The position numbers were made by a program, and so were the translations under genes. Shown here piece by piece: positions 26,515-35,114 of a stretch of 64,000 nt of DNA. The DNA comes from Halobacteriovorax vibrionivorans. GTDB lineage: Bacteria; Bdellovibrionota; Bacteriovoracia; Bacteriovoracales; Bacteriovoracaceae. The stretch lies in assembly GCF_003346865.1 (NCBI RefSeq), contig NZ_QDKL01000003.1:434001-498000 (forward strand), given 5' to 3'. Each line of letters opens with the position of its first letter. Within the stretch, counting starts at the first letter, position 1. Below the pieces are notes generated by a model that worked only from the letters and a program-made list of their open reading frames with translations, had not been told where the DNA came from and ran no database searches.

Positions 26515-27768
26515 ATGGTTAAAATTTCCCTTAGAGTCTCCATGATAATTATTGGAGATGAACTATTAAACGCTAAAATCAACGATCTTAACTTGCAGAT
26601 ACTAGCAAAAGAGATCGCACCTTTAGGATTTAGCTTTAAAAAATGCACCGTCTTAGGCGACAAGTTCGATCAAGTAACAGATGAGATACAAAAACAATCT
26701 AAAGAAAATGATATTTTAATCATCACTGGTGGCCTTGGCCCTACTAAAGATGATCTTACGAAGTCAATTATTGCTAATGCTTTAGGTGTCTCTTTAGTAG
26801 AAAATGAACTTGCTAGAGAATATGCAATAAAGCAATATGCCAACTTTGGTAGAGAGTGGTCAAAAGAAAATAGTCACTATCATATGATGCCAGAAGGATC
26901 TTTACCTTTATACAATCCTGCGGGAATGGCACCAGGAATTCACGCTAAAATTGATAAGTGTGAAGTTTTTTGCACCCCAGGAGTTCCAAGAGAATGCCAG
27001 GCAATGGTTCGAGAGACAATCGTTCCAATGTTAAAAGATCGTGCTCAAAGTGGTCATGAATTATTCATATGTAGAACTCACAGTATTCCTGAAGAAACCA
27101 TCTTCTTTAAACTTTGCCCCAACTTGTGGGAGACATTAGAGGAGTTTGGAAAGGTCAGCTCTCTTCCAATTATCTCTGGTGTGGATATTACTGTAGACCT
27201 AAGGCCAGAGCATCAAAACGATGAAAGTCGTCAAAGATTAAAAGTAATATTAGAAGAAACTCCCTTAAAAGATAATATATGGACTTATGGGCCTCGTAAT
27301 ATCGAGGAAGTTATTGTTCATGAAGCCAGTGCAAAAGGCTTAACAATTGGATTTGCAGAAAGCTGTACAGGAGGTCTTGCAAGTTCAACAATAACAGATG
27401 TGTCAGGATCATCAGCGGTTTTTCTAGGCTCAGTAGTTAGTTACGCTAATTCCATCAAAGAGAGTATTATTCACGTTAAAGAAGAAACCTTAAAAGAAAA
27501 TGGAGCTGTAAGTATTGAAACAGCTAGTGAGATGGCCAATGGCGCAAGAAAATCCCTTGGCGCAGACATTGTCATCTCTTATACCGGTATTGCTGGTCCA
27601 GGCGGAGCTACTCCAGGTAAGCCTGTTGGAACCGTATGCATAGGTGTTGCAACAAAGAATGGAGTAAGTGCAAGCAGATATGAGTTTCGCGGTGACCGAA
27701 AAAGGTTGAAGAATAAGTTCTGTCAGCAAGGATTAATCGATTTATTGAATGAGATTAGAAGTTCGTAG
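26515..27768 (+). CDS. cinA: CinA-family protein (NMN deamidase / COG1058)
   Basis: A 417-residue two-domain CinA. The N-terminal MoaB/CinA (COG1058) domain covers residues about 8-180 (MIIIGDELLNAKINDLN, ILIITGGLGPTKDD, CTPGVPRECQAM). The C-terminal PncC domain covers about 275-417 (GFAESCTGGLASSTITDVSG, VISYTGIAGPGG, PVGTVCIGVA). PncC hydrolyses NMN to NaMN in pyridine-nucleotide salvage, and the COG1058 domain can act as ADP-ribose pyrophosphatase. Length is typical. AAAGGA precedes the ATG. It is followed by a cluster of three hairpins before the converging cNMP-binding gene. Confidence 0.92.
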   Translation: MVKISLRVSMIIIGDELLNAKINDLNLQILAKEIAPLGFSFKKCTVLGDKFDQVTDEIQKQSKENDILIITGGLGPTKDDLTKSIIANALGVSLVENELAREYAIKQYANFGREWSKENSHYHMMPEGSLPLYNPAGMAPGIHAKIDKCEVFCTPGVPRECQAMVRETIVPMLKDRAQSGHELFICRTHSIPEETIFFKLCPNLWETLEEFGKVSSLPIISGVDITVDLRPEHQNDESRQRLKVILEETPLKDNIWTYGPRNIEEVIVHEASAKGLTIGFAESCTGGLASSTITDVSGSSAVFLGSVVSYANSIKESIIHVKEETLKENGAVSIETASEMANGARKSLGADIVISYTGIAGPGGATPGKPVGTVCIGVATKNGVSASRYEFRGDRKRLKNKFCQQGLIDLLNEIRSS

Positions 27769-27778
27769 CTGCTTCACC

Positions 27779-27801
27779 TGGCCACACTTCCTGTGTGGCC
27801 A
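27779..27801 (+). terminator. Hairpin 1 downstream of cinA
   Basis: A perfect 9-bp stem TGGCCACAC/GTGTGGCCA with a TTCCT loop, 10 bases past the cinA stop. No T-run follows, so it may act as a terminator only with Rho, or as an mRNA 3' stabiliser. Confidence 0.5.
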
Positions 27802-27811
27802 TGCGTTTCGC

Positions 27812-27843
27812 GGCATCATTTTTCCATCCTGGAAAATGACGCC
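27812..27843. repeat. Hairpin 2, imperfect inverted repeat
   Basis: Arms starting GGCATCATTTTTCCA and TGGAAAATGACGCC pair with one mismatch and one bulge around a TCC loop. It lies between the cinA hairpin and the cNMP-gene terminator and has no assigned role. Confidence 0.5.
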
Positions 27844-27844
27844 T

Positions 27845-27883
27845 TAAAAAATAAGAGGGGCCAGATTCGTGACCAGGCCCCTC
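27845..27883 (-). terminator. Terminator of the motor-like operon
   Basis: On the minus strand, the stem GAGGGGCC/GGCCCCTC with a 13-base loop is followed by TTATTTTTT. It lies 20 bases past the cNMP-gene stop and closes the three-gene operon. Confidence 0.82.
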
Positions 27884-27902
27884 CCCCCATCTGTACTTCA
27901 AC

Positions 27903-28367
27903 TTAGGCAGCTTTTTTAGATTCTTCCATTTCCGTGATAAGGTTAGAGATCCGTTTACCTGCGCCTTGTAAACGTCCGGCCAGTAACCTTGATAGATTGA
28001 GTATCAAGAGTGAAAATATTCGAGGATTGGTTTTGTACAGGCCGAATATGTCTGAGTACTTCATAACGAGAACATCTGTATAATTATCTGATTGAACTGT
28101 CCCATAGCGGACATTTTCTTTTAGAAGAACCATCTCACCAAAGAGGTCTCCTTTTTTACATTTAGCAATCTCTTTATCATTTACATTAAAGACCTTAGCA
28201 GAACCGTTAAGAATCAAAAAAAGCTCTTCACCCACATCGCCATGCTTAAATACATAGTCACCAGGCTTTAAAGTTAGAACCTTACAGCGCTCACATATAG
28301 TCATAATTTCGTTGTCGTAAAGGTCGAAAAATAGCGGACAACCTTTAACGATTGATAATACACTCAT
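27903..28367 (-). CDS. Cyclic-nucleotide-binding-fold protein without HTH
   Basis: A 154-residue protein: a single cNMP-binding beta-roll (KPGDYVFKHGDVGEELFLILNG, then KKGDLFGEMVLLKE, the phosphate-binding-cassette position) and a C-terminal helix (about residues 118-150). A canonical PBC has GE plus a following RxA; here GEMVLLKENVRYGTV keeps GE and an Arg, so a ligand is possible but not certain. There is no DNA-binding domain, so it should act by protein contact. It is the last gene of the operon with the MotA-like and giant MotB-like proteins, 40 bases downstream, behind GAGAGGAAG. I infer regulation of that complex. Confidence 0.85.
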   Translation of the reverse strand: MSVLSIVKGCPLFFDLYDNEIMTICERCKVLTLKPGDYVFKHGDVGEELFLILNGSAKVFNVNDKEIAKCKKGDLFGEMVLLKENVRYGTVQSDNYTDVLVMKYSDIFGLYKTNPRIFSLLILNLSRLLAGRLQGAGKRISNLITEMEESKKAA

Positions 28368-28407
28368 ATCTTCCTCTCTTTATTAAAATTAGTATTACAA
28401 GTTTTAA

Positions 28408-29385
28408 TTAAGCAGCATCTTTCTTATCATCACGTTTTGCGTGTTGCTGCTCTTTTAAAGGTGCATCTTCTTTTAAGTACCTTTCAATACTTTGAAGAAC
28501 TTTTAAAACACCTTCCATTGCAATTTGCTCTTTAGCATTACCTCTTTGCAGGTGATACCAAAGGTTTTGCATACTTGTTTCAACTTTCTTAAAGATCTTA
28601 AAACGCTTCTCCGGTAATGGGAAAAGAGTGTTTAGGAAAGTTAAGATTAAAGAGAAGAAAATCCCCGCAATCGATGTCTTCATGGAGAAGGCAACGTTAA
28701 TAACGAAGTTTGTAAGATTATCTGACGACTTTTCAATATTATTGAAGTCAATGGCCGCAATCTCAGGAAGTGCCATGGCAATACCAATGAAGGTACCAAA
28801 AACCCCAAATACAATGAATAAGTTTGGAAGAATATCGATCATACGAGAAGCACCATCAATTGGAATATGCCCATAGAGCTTCGTCCAATTTCTATCATCA
28901 CTCATAATACGATCAGTAAGTTCTGTATAATTTGGTGGAACAGTTGATTTAAAAACCGAACTCTCCCCATGAATGGATGCAATAAGACCGTGCTTAGAAC
29001 CAATGTATTGATTTAGAGAAATACTTGTTCCATCAGAACTTTGCGCCTCTTTATCAATTTCCCTTTGTTGCATAGCCTCTTTACCGTCATAGTGACGATT
29101 TTGAATATTAGCATTATTACTGAAACGAAGAGCGTTATCAGGTAATGCAGCATTTACACGTCCAAGTAAATTAGACATATAAGAATCGATATCATCAATA
29201 GGAATATTCTTTTGCTTATCATCATCGATACAAGCATCTAATTCTCTTGTAAAACGTGAATAATAAGCATCATCATCTTTACTGTGGCGATAGGCCAAGT
29301 AGCGGAAGACAAGAGCACAACATAGTAGCCCCATCATAAATTCGATAAGATAATTACCGAAAAATCCTAATACTAACTCAATCAT
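28408..29385 (-). CDS. MotA/TolQ/ExbB-family proton-channel protein
   Basis: A 325-residue membrane protein with three helices: about residues 3-27, 182-204 (ILPNLFIVFGVFGTFIGIAM) and 228-252 (AFSMKTSIAGIFFSLILTF). The FGTFIG and AFSMKTSIAGIFFS motifs are hallmarks of the MotA/TolQ/ExbB/ZorA superfamily, which forms pentamers around a dimeric MotB/TolR-type partner and converts ion flow into motion. The long TM1-TM2 loop (about 150 residues) is cytoplasmic by family topology. AGAGG five bases from the ATG at 29385 sets the start. Its partner is plainly the giant MotB-like protein encoded 29 bases upstream. Three helices resemble ExbB/ZorA more than four-helix MotA. Confidence 0.85.
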   Translation of the reverse strand: MIELVLGFFGNYLIEFMMGLLCCALVFRYLAYRHSKDDDAYYSRFTRELDACIDDDKQKNIPIDDIDSYMSNLLGRVNAALPDNALRFSNNANIQNRHYDGKEAMQQREIDKEAQSSDGTSISLNQYIGSKHGLIASIHGESSVFKSTVPPNYTELTDRIMSDDRNWTKLYGHIPIDGASRMIDILPNLFIVFGVFGTFIGIAMALPEIAAIDFNNIEKSSDNLTNFVINVAFSMKTSIAGIFFSLILTFLNTLFPLPEKRFKIFKKVETSMQNLWYHLQRGNAKEQIAMEGVLKVLQSIERYLKEDAPLKEQQHAKRDDKKDAA

Positions 29386-29414
29386 ACGTACCTCTTTGTT
29401 TACCAAATCCTCGA

Positions 29415-32400
29415 CTATTTGGTTGTAAAGTTATCCTTTTTCACTATTGGATCTAATTTCATTAAACGCTCCATCGCTTTTGGATCATCCTTAAGCGTAA
29501 AGCTAAGCTCAACACGTTGTGATTCAGAACAGCTGTAAATACCACACTTCATATCTTCATTTTGAAGTGGTACAGCGATCACACTTGCAGGAGCACGGTC
29601 TTCAAGGATAAATCCTTTAGGCTCGATAAGCTCTGCTGCGATTGATTCGCGCTGGCGCTCAATTACCTTCTTGATTGGAACAGGTCTTGAGAACCCGTAA
29701 CCAATCGACTTCGTCACATTTCTCATATAAAACTTATATGGATAGTTCATGCCATCACTATAGATATAGTTAGAGATAGCAAGAGCTCTTCGTGACGAAA
29801 GGTTTAAGTTAAAGTTATATGAGTATGCTTCGGCCATCATTGGATCAACTGCTTTACCAGCAAATAGTGGTGAAGCGTGCCCTTCAACGTTGAAGCTATC
29901 AATTTGTTCTCTAACAGTATCATCTTCAAATAGAACTTCAGAATATAGAGGGATTAATCCTTTAAGCTTAGTCTTTGCATGGCGACTAAGTTTTGACGAA
30001 CCTGTCTCAAATAATAAGTTCTTATTCATAAGTAGAGTTACGTTACCTGTAACTGGGTCAACTGCTGCATCAATATCGTTTTCTCTAAACTTATTAGCAA
30101 GATTCTTTGCGATATTGGCACGTAGGTTACGCTTTTGATCATCAACCTTTTTAGCAATCTTCTTAACTTGCTTCATTAAGTCTTTCTTATCGTTAATTTC
30201 AGTTAAACAAGAATTAAGCTTCTTAGTTGTTCCATCTAGCCCATTTCCAAGTTCTGTAACTTTCTTGCTTAAGTCAGCATTACCTGCCTGACAGTTATTA
30301 AGATCATTACCAAGAGAGGCGATTTTACGACCTAAGTTACCATTTTCATCATTCTTATTAGCAAGTGCATTTTGAAGATCATTAACTTCTTTACCAAGAC
30401 CCGCAACCTTACCTTTTAGATTGTTATTATCTTTATTAAGAGTTGCAATCTTCTCTTTTGCCTTACCTAGATCACCCTTGGCCTTACCAAGTTGATCTTT
30501 AAGTCCTTTATTTTCTTTTCCAAGACCTGCAAGTTTTCCTTGTGCTTCACCAAGAGCTTTCTTAAGACCACCGTTCTCTTTTCCAAGACCAGCTAGCTCA
30601 CCTTTAGCTTTTCCAAGGGCCTCTTTAAGTCCACCGATCTCTTTTCCCATACCTGCAAGTTTACCTTTTGCTTTTCCAAGTGCTTCTTTTAGGCCACCAT
30701 TTTCTTTACCAAGACCGGCCAGTTCACCTTTTGCTTTTCCAAGAGCATCTTTAAGTCCACCGATCTCTTTACCCATACCGGCTATCTTGCCTTTAGCTTT
30801 TCCAAGAGCATCTTTAAGCCCACCGATCTCTTTACCCATACCGGCCATCTTACCGCGAGCTTTTCCAAGAGCATCTTTTAGACCACCATTCTCTTTTCCA
30901 AGACCAGCAAGCTTACCTTTAGCTTTACCAAGAGCATCTTTAAGTCCACCGATCTCTTTACCCATACCGGCCATCTTGCCTTTTGCCTGACCAAGGGCCT
31001 CTTTAAGTCCACCGATCTCTTTACCCATACCGGCCATCTTGCCTTTTGCCTGACCAAGGGCCTCTTTTAGACCACCTATTTCTTTACCCATACCAGCAAG
31101 CTTACCTTTTGCCTGACCTAGAGCTTCTTTAAGCCCACCGTTCTCTTTTCCAAGTCCGGCAAGCTCACCTTTTGCTTTACCAAGAGCGTCTTTAAGTCCA
31201 CCGATCTCTTTACCCATACCGGCCATTTTACCTTTAGCTTGACCAAGGGCCTCTTTAAGTCCACCGATCTCTTTACCCATACCGGCCATCTTGCCTTTTG
31301 CCTGACCAAGTGCCTTTTTTAGACCACCGATTTCTTCGCCCATTCCTTTCATCTTGCCTTTAGCTTCACCTAGAGCTTTCTTGAGTCCGCCATTTTCTTC
31401 AGACATACCAGCAAGTTTTCCTTTGGCCTGACCAAGAGCTTTTTTTAGGCCTCCGATCTCTTCGCCCATTCCTTTCATCTTGCCTTTAGCTTCACCTAGA
31501 GCTTTCTTAAGACCACCATTTTCTTCTTGCATACCTGCAAGCTTTCCTTGGGCCTGACCAAGGGCCTTCTTTAGGCCACCGTTTTCTTCGGCCATTCCCT
31601 TAAGTTTACCTTTGGCCTGCCCTAGAGCATCTTTAAGTCCACCATTTTGTGCCATTAAAGACTTCTTATCACCTTCAAGTTTTCCAACCATCGCCTTTAA
31701 ACGATCAACTTCTCCAGCAAGACCTTTATTCTTCGCGTCTCCTTGAGCTAGCTTTGATTGAAGGTTTTTAATATCACCTTTTAAACCCTGGTTATTTTGT
31801 TGAGAGCGTGCAAGATTTGATTTAAGACCTTTTACATCATCATTTAAACCTGCAATCTTTCCATCACGAGCGGCTACATCCGCATTAAGCTTTTTAATTT
31901 GAGAATCTTTTTGAGCTGTAAGAGAGTCCATCGCCTGAGCGTGTTTTCCTTTAAGATCCTTGATTTGGTTATCATAGGCCATTTTTTGGTCGGCCTTACT
32001 CTTTTCAAATTGCTTAGTTAAGTCAGTAAGCTCACGTTTATGATCAGCATTTAGTTTTGCAATTTGAGACTTTGCATCCTTCTTAACACCTGCAAGTTGC
32101 TTTTCTTTTGTATCAAGTTCTGACTGATACTTCTTATTAAGATCAGCAATCTTAGACTCATAACCTGCTTTTTGTTTTGCTTCAGATTTCTTGTGCATTT
32201 TCTCAAGATCAGTAATTTTCTTAGCATGATCAGAGTTAAGCTTGGCAATTGTCTCTTTTGATTTTTTAATTTGACCAGCAAGTTGTGCTTCTTTTGTATC
32301 TAACTCAGACTGATACTTCTTATTTAAATCAGCAATACGACTTTCATAACCAGCTTTCGTCTTTGCTTCTGTTCTTTGGTGCATTTTTTCTAAATCATTG

Positions 32401-34736
32401 ATCTTCTTAGCATGATCAGAATTAAGTTTTGCAATTGCTTCTTGAGATTTTTTAATTGTTCCTGCTAATTGCTTATCTTTAGTCTCTAATTCAGACTGAA
32501 ATTTCTTATTTAAGTTAGCAATTTGAGTTTCATAACCCATTTTTGTATCTTGTTGCTTTTTCTCATATGACTTAGTTAAATCATTCACTTTCTTTGCGTG
32601 ATCAGCATTTAGCTTAGCAATTGTTTCATCAGACTTCTTCTTTTGACCAGCAAGCATCTTATCTTTAGTATCAAGTTCTGATTGATATTTCTTATTGAGA
32701 TTTGCAATTTGAGTTTCATAACCCATTTTTGTATCTTGTTGCTTTTTCTCATATGACTTTGTAATAGAGTCAACTTTCTTTGCATGATCTGCATTTAGTT
32801 TTGCGATTGTTTCTTTTGACTTTTTAATTTGACCATCAAGTTGTTGTTGCTTAGATGTAAGCTCACTTTGATATTTTTTATTAAGATTTGCTATTTGAGA
32901 TTCATATCCCATCTTTGTATCTTGCTGCTTTTTCTCGTAAGACTTCGTTAGATCATCGACTTTTTTAGCGTGATCAGAATTAAGACGAGCAATTGTCTCT
33001 TGAGACTCTTTCTTTTGTCCTGCTAATTGCTTCTCTTTAGTATCAAGTTCAGACTGATACTTCTTATTAAGATTTGCTATTTGCGTCTCATAGCCCATTT
33101 TCGTATCTTGCTGCTGCTTTTGATAAGTTTTCGTTAAATCAGCAACTTTCTTTTGATGGTCAGAGTTTAAACGAGCAATAGTTTCTTGAGACTCTTTCTT
33201 CTGTCCGGCAAGTTGTTTGGCCTTCGTATCAAGTTCTGCTTGATACTTCTTATTTAAATCTGCAACCTTCTTTTCAAAGCCTGCTTTTTGAGTTTGCTCT
33301 TTCTTTTCAAATTGTTTAGTAAGATCAGCAACTTTATTCTGGTGTTGGGCATTTAGAGTTTTAATCTCATGTTCTTTAGTTGAAATAATATTGGCATACT
33401 TCTTATTAAGGCTCTCAACTTTGAAAGTATGATCTTGATTTAACTTTTGAACTTCCTGCTCTTGGGCCTTCTTTTGTTCAACAATCTTTTGCTCTAGCTT
33501 CTCTTGAGCAATAATTCGACCTTGTATTTCACGATTAGCTTTAGCAATAATTTCTTCATTCTTACGCTTTACTTGCTGAAGTTCTTGAATTTTTTTAGTA
33601 TCTTCTGATAATTTTTGAAGAGTATTCGCTAATTTTGAACGAACCTTTACGATTTCATTATTCACAAGCTTATTTTCTGCAACTTGTTCTTGTACTTTTT
33701 GCTGCTCTTGCTTAAGTTTTGTTTCTAACTTTGTTTTAACATTTTCAATTTGTTTAATATTCTGTGTTTGCTTAGATACTTGTGTTGTAAGCTCTTTTAA
33801 CTTCTTTTCTTGCTGAGACTTAACTTTCTTAGCTGAAGCAAGCATCTCTTCAATTTTCTTCTTTTCTTCCTCAACTTCTTTCTTTTTCTTATCTAATTCA
33901 CCGACTTTAGAGAAAAGAATATTTTCCTTATCTTTTGCCTTTGCGAGCATAGAGTCGCGTTCTTCAATCTTCTTTTCAAGATTAACGAGAGACTTTTCTT
34001 TAAATTCCAAAAGTTGCTTAATTCTTGCTTCTTCTTCTGCCTTCTTCTTTACTTCTTCTTTTGTTTTTTCAAGATTCTTAGAAAGCTTTTCGTTCTCTTT
34101 AGACTTTTGTTTCATTTCTTGAACGATTTTCTTTATCTTCTTTTCAAGCTCTTTTTCTTCTTTCTTCTGACGCTCCATCATCTTTGATAGCTTGTCTAAT
34201 TGAGATTCTTTTGACTTTAAATCGTCTTTATTTTTGCGAATTTCTTCAAGACGCTTTTTAAGTTCTTCTGACTTCTCATTAATTTCTTTCTTTAATTTTG
34301 TGTTTTCACGAGAAATTTTAGATGATTTATACTTCTCTTTATCAAGTTGCTTTCCAACTTTTTCAACAATTGATTCTTTTTTGATTTGATCCTTAACCAT
34401 ATCCTGCATAACTTTCTTGTTTTGCTCTAACTTCTCAACAAATTTAGAAAGCTCTACCATCTTTTGATTAATGACGTTCTTATAGTCAGTGACCTCATTG
34501 ATTGATTGCTCAATCTTATTCTTGGCCTTCATTTCTTTGATTTTCTGCTCTTTTGAAACCATCCCCTGCATCTGCTCTTCATGCTTTTTTTTCTGTTGAG
34601 CTTGCTGGAGTGACTTTACCCCGACCTTGATCATGGCAAAAACGAACATAACTAGGAAAACGACAGCAACTGTCGTAAACATATCTGAATAAGAACTCCA
34701 GATTGATCCGTCGTCTTTTCTTTCTTCTTTTTTCAT
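29415..34736 (-). CDS. Giant MotB-like coiled-coil protein with OmpA-like domain
   Basis: About 1,773 residues. The N-terminus has one membrane helix (about 19-39) preceded by WSSYSDMFTTVAVVF; Asp18 occupies the place of the proton-carrying Asp of MotB (YADFVTA-type motif). Residues 40 to about 1,500 are charged, heptad-like coiled coil, including seven 62-residue repeats (about 483-917) and eighteen 21-residue repeats (about 1029-1407). Residues about 1560-1670 form an OmpA-like peptidoglycan-binding domain (LLFETGSSKL, FNVEGHAS, NLNLSSRRALAISNYI). MotB proteins are usually 250-350 residues. By topology the coil is periplasmic. Start: ATG 34736 with GAGGG upstream; a GTG at 34757 is less likely. 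First gene of a three-gene operon; it should pair with the MotA-like protein as an ion-driven stator-like complex. Exact function unknown. Confidence 0.85.
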   Translation of the reverse strand: MKKEERKDDGSIWSSYSDMFTTVAVVFLVMFVFAMIKVGVKSLQQAQQKKKHEEQMQGMVSKEQKIKEMKAKNKIEQSINEVTDYKNVINQKMVELSKFVEKLEQNKKVMQDMVKDQIKKESIVEKVGKQLDKEKYKSSKISRENTKLKKEINEKSEELKKRLEEIRKNKDDLKSKESQLDKLSKMMERQKKEEKELEKKIKKIVQEMKQKSKENEKLSKNLEKTKEEVKKKAEEEARIKQLLEFKEKSLVNLEKKIEERDSMLAKAKDKENILFSKVGELDKKKKEVEEEKKKIEEMLASAKKVKSQQEKKLKELTTQVSKQTQNIKQIENVKTKLETKLKQEQQKVQEQVAENKLVNNEIVKVRSKLANTLQKLSEDTKKIQELQQVKRKNEEIIAKANREIQGRIIAQEKLEQKIVEQKKAQEQEVQKLNQDHTFKVESLNKKYANIISTKEHEIKTLNAQHQNKVADLTKQFEKKEQTQKAGFEKKVADLNKKYQAELDTKAKQLAGQKKESQETIARLNSDHQKKVADLTKTYQKQQQDTKMGYETQIANLNKKYQSELDTKEKQLAGQKKESQETIARLNSDHAKKVDDLTKSYEKKQQDTKMGYESQIANLNKKYQSELTSKQQQLDGQIKKSKETIAKLNADHAKKVDSITKSYEKKQQDTKMGYETQIANLNKKYQSELDTKDKMLAGQKKKSDETIAKLNADHAKKVNDLTKSYEKKQQDTKMGYETQIANLNKKFQSELETKDKQLAGTIKKSQEAIAKLNSDHAKKINDLEKMHQRTEAKTKAGYESRIADLNKKYQSELDTKEAQLAGQIKKSKETIAKLNSDHAKKITDLEKMHKKSEAKQKAGYESKIADLNKKYQSELDTKEKQLAGVKKDAKSQIAKLNADHKRELTDLTKQFEKSKADQKMAYDNQIKDLKGKHAQAMDSLTAQKDSQIKKLNADVAARDGKIAGLNDDVKGLKSNLARSQQNNQGLKGDIKNLQSKLAQGDAKNKGLAGEVDRLKAMVGKLEGDKKSLMAQNGGLKDALGQAKGKLKGMAEENGGLKKALGQAQGKLAGMQEENGGLKKALGEAKGKMKGMGEEIGGLKKALGQAKGKLAGMSEENGGLKKALGEAKGKMKGMGEEIGGLKKALGQAKGKMAGMGKEIGGLKEALGQAKGKMAGMGKEIGGLKDALGKAKGELAGLGKENGGLKEALGQAKGKLAGMGKEIGGLKEALGQAKGKMAGMGKEIGGLKEALGQAKGKMAGMGKEIGGLKDALGKAKGKLAGLGKENGGLKDALGKARGKMAGMGKEIGGLKDALGKAKGKIAGMGKEIGGLKDALGKAKGELAGLGKENGGLKEALGKAKGKLAGMGKEIGGLKEALGKAKGELAGLGKENGGLKKALGEAQGKLAGLGKENKGLKDQLGKAKGDLGKAKEKIATLNKDNNNLKGKVAGLGKEVNDLQNALANKNDENGNLGRKIASLGNDLNNCQAGNADLSKKVTELGNGLDGTTKKLNSCLTEINDKKDLMKQVKKIAKKVDDQKRNLRANIAKNLANKFRENDIDAAVDPVTGNVTLLMNKNLLFETGSSKLSRHAKTKLKGLIPLYSEVLFEDDTVREQIDSFNVEGHASPLFAGKAVDPMMAEAYSYNFNLNLSSRRALAISNYIYSDGMNYPYKFYMRNVTKSIGYGFSRPVPIKKVIERQRESIAAELIEPKGFILEDRAPASVIAVPLQNEDMKCGIYSCSESQRVELSFTLKDDPKAMERLMKLDPIVKKDNFTTK
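30516..31650 (-). repeat. 63-bp coding tandem array, about 18 copies
   Basis: In-frame repeats of a 21-residue unit with consensus GGLKxALGxAKGKxAGMGK plus two variable residues (E and I/N). The spacing is exactly 63 bp (for example 30961 to 31024). Central copies are almost identical in DNA; copies at both ends are more diverged. 21 residues is three heptads. Confidence 0.93.
31985..33288 (-). repeat. 186-bp coding tandem array, seven copies plus a partial
   Basis: In-frame repeats of 62 residues containing GYExQIANLNKKYQSEL, then TIAxLNxDHAKKV and YEKKQQDTK-like segments. The period is confirmed by identical blocks at 32531 and 32717 (186 bp). Unlike the 21-residue array, the unit is not a whole number of heptads. 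Confidence 0.92.
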
Positions 34737-35114
34737 AATCCTACCCTCGAATAGCACCTAGAATAGCGATTTCTGTGACTTATAAAAGATACTCATGGCA
34801 TACAGAGCTATATATTTAGTAATGATCAATAAAATCAGATAGATAAAGTTCTACTGAGCATATTAGGTGCCAAAAACAGCTTTTTAAAATATGGTGATAT
34901 TTTGACAATTAAAATAGTCACATTGAGTTCATTTAAATAAAAAGATATGAATGCCCACTATCTGAGCTAATCCCTCAAGTTTAAGTCCACAGATTTCAGG
35001 TGCAACTAGCTGAAAGCTCATAAAAGTTGAAAATTACTACGGCATTTTTTAACCTTACTTTATATTAATCTTAAGTAGTTACGTGATTGAGACGATAATT
35101 ACTTGGGATAGTAA
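34737..35114. other. Divergent intergenic region, 378 bases
   Basis: AT-rich region between the divergent giant MotB-like and lipoprotein genes; it must hold promoters for both. A TTGACA occurs at 34902-34907 but no good -10 follows at the right distance. I see no RNA gene or small ORF I would support. Confidence 0.5.

Noticed and set aside
30787..30990. Plus-strand ORF of Pro/Leu-rich repeats inside the giant gene
   Set aside because: Complement of the 63-bp repeats; no ribosome-binding site and composition explained by the opposite strand.
30516..31650. 63-bp repeat array looking like a CRISPR or minisatellite
   Set aside because: The repeats are contiguous, without unique spacers, and stay in frame inside a long ORF, so they are coding repeats.
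27903..34736. Zorya phage-defence system (ZorAB)
   Set aside because: The channel pair is ZorAB-like in outline, but the long tail is on the MotB-like protein instead of the MotA-like one, and no ZorC, ZorD or ZorE gene is nearby.
28408..34736. Ordinary flagellar MotAB stator
   Set aside because: The channel protein has three helices and a long cytoplasmic loop, the partner is about five times MotB length, and no flagellar genes adjoin.
34902..34907. TTGACA consensus -35 upstream of the giant lipoprotein gene
   Set aside because: No acceptable -10 hexamer is found 16-19 bases downstream.
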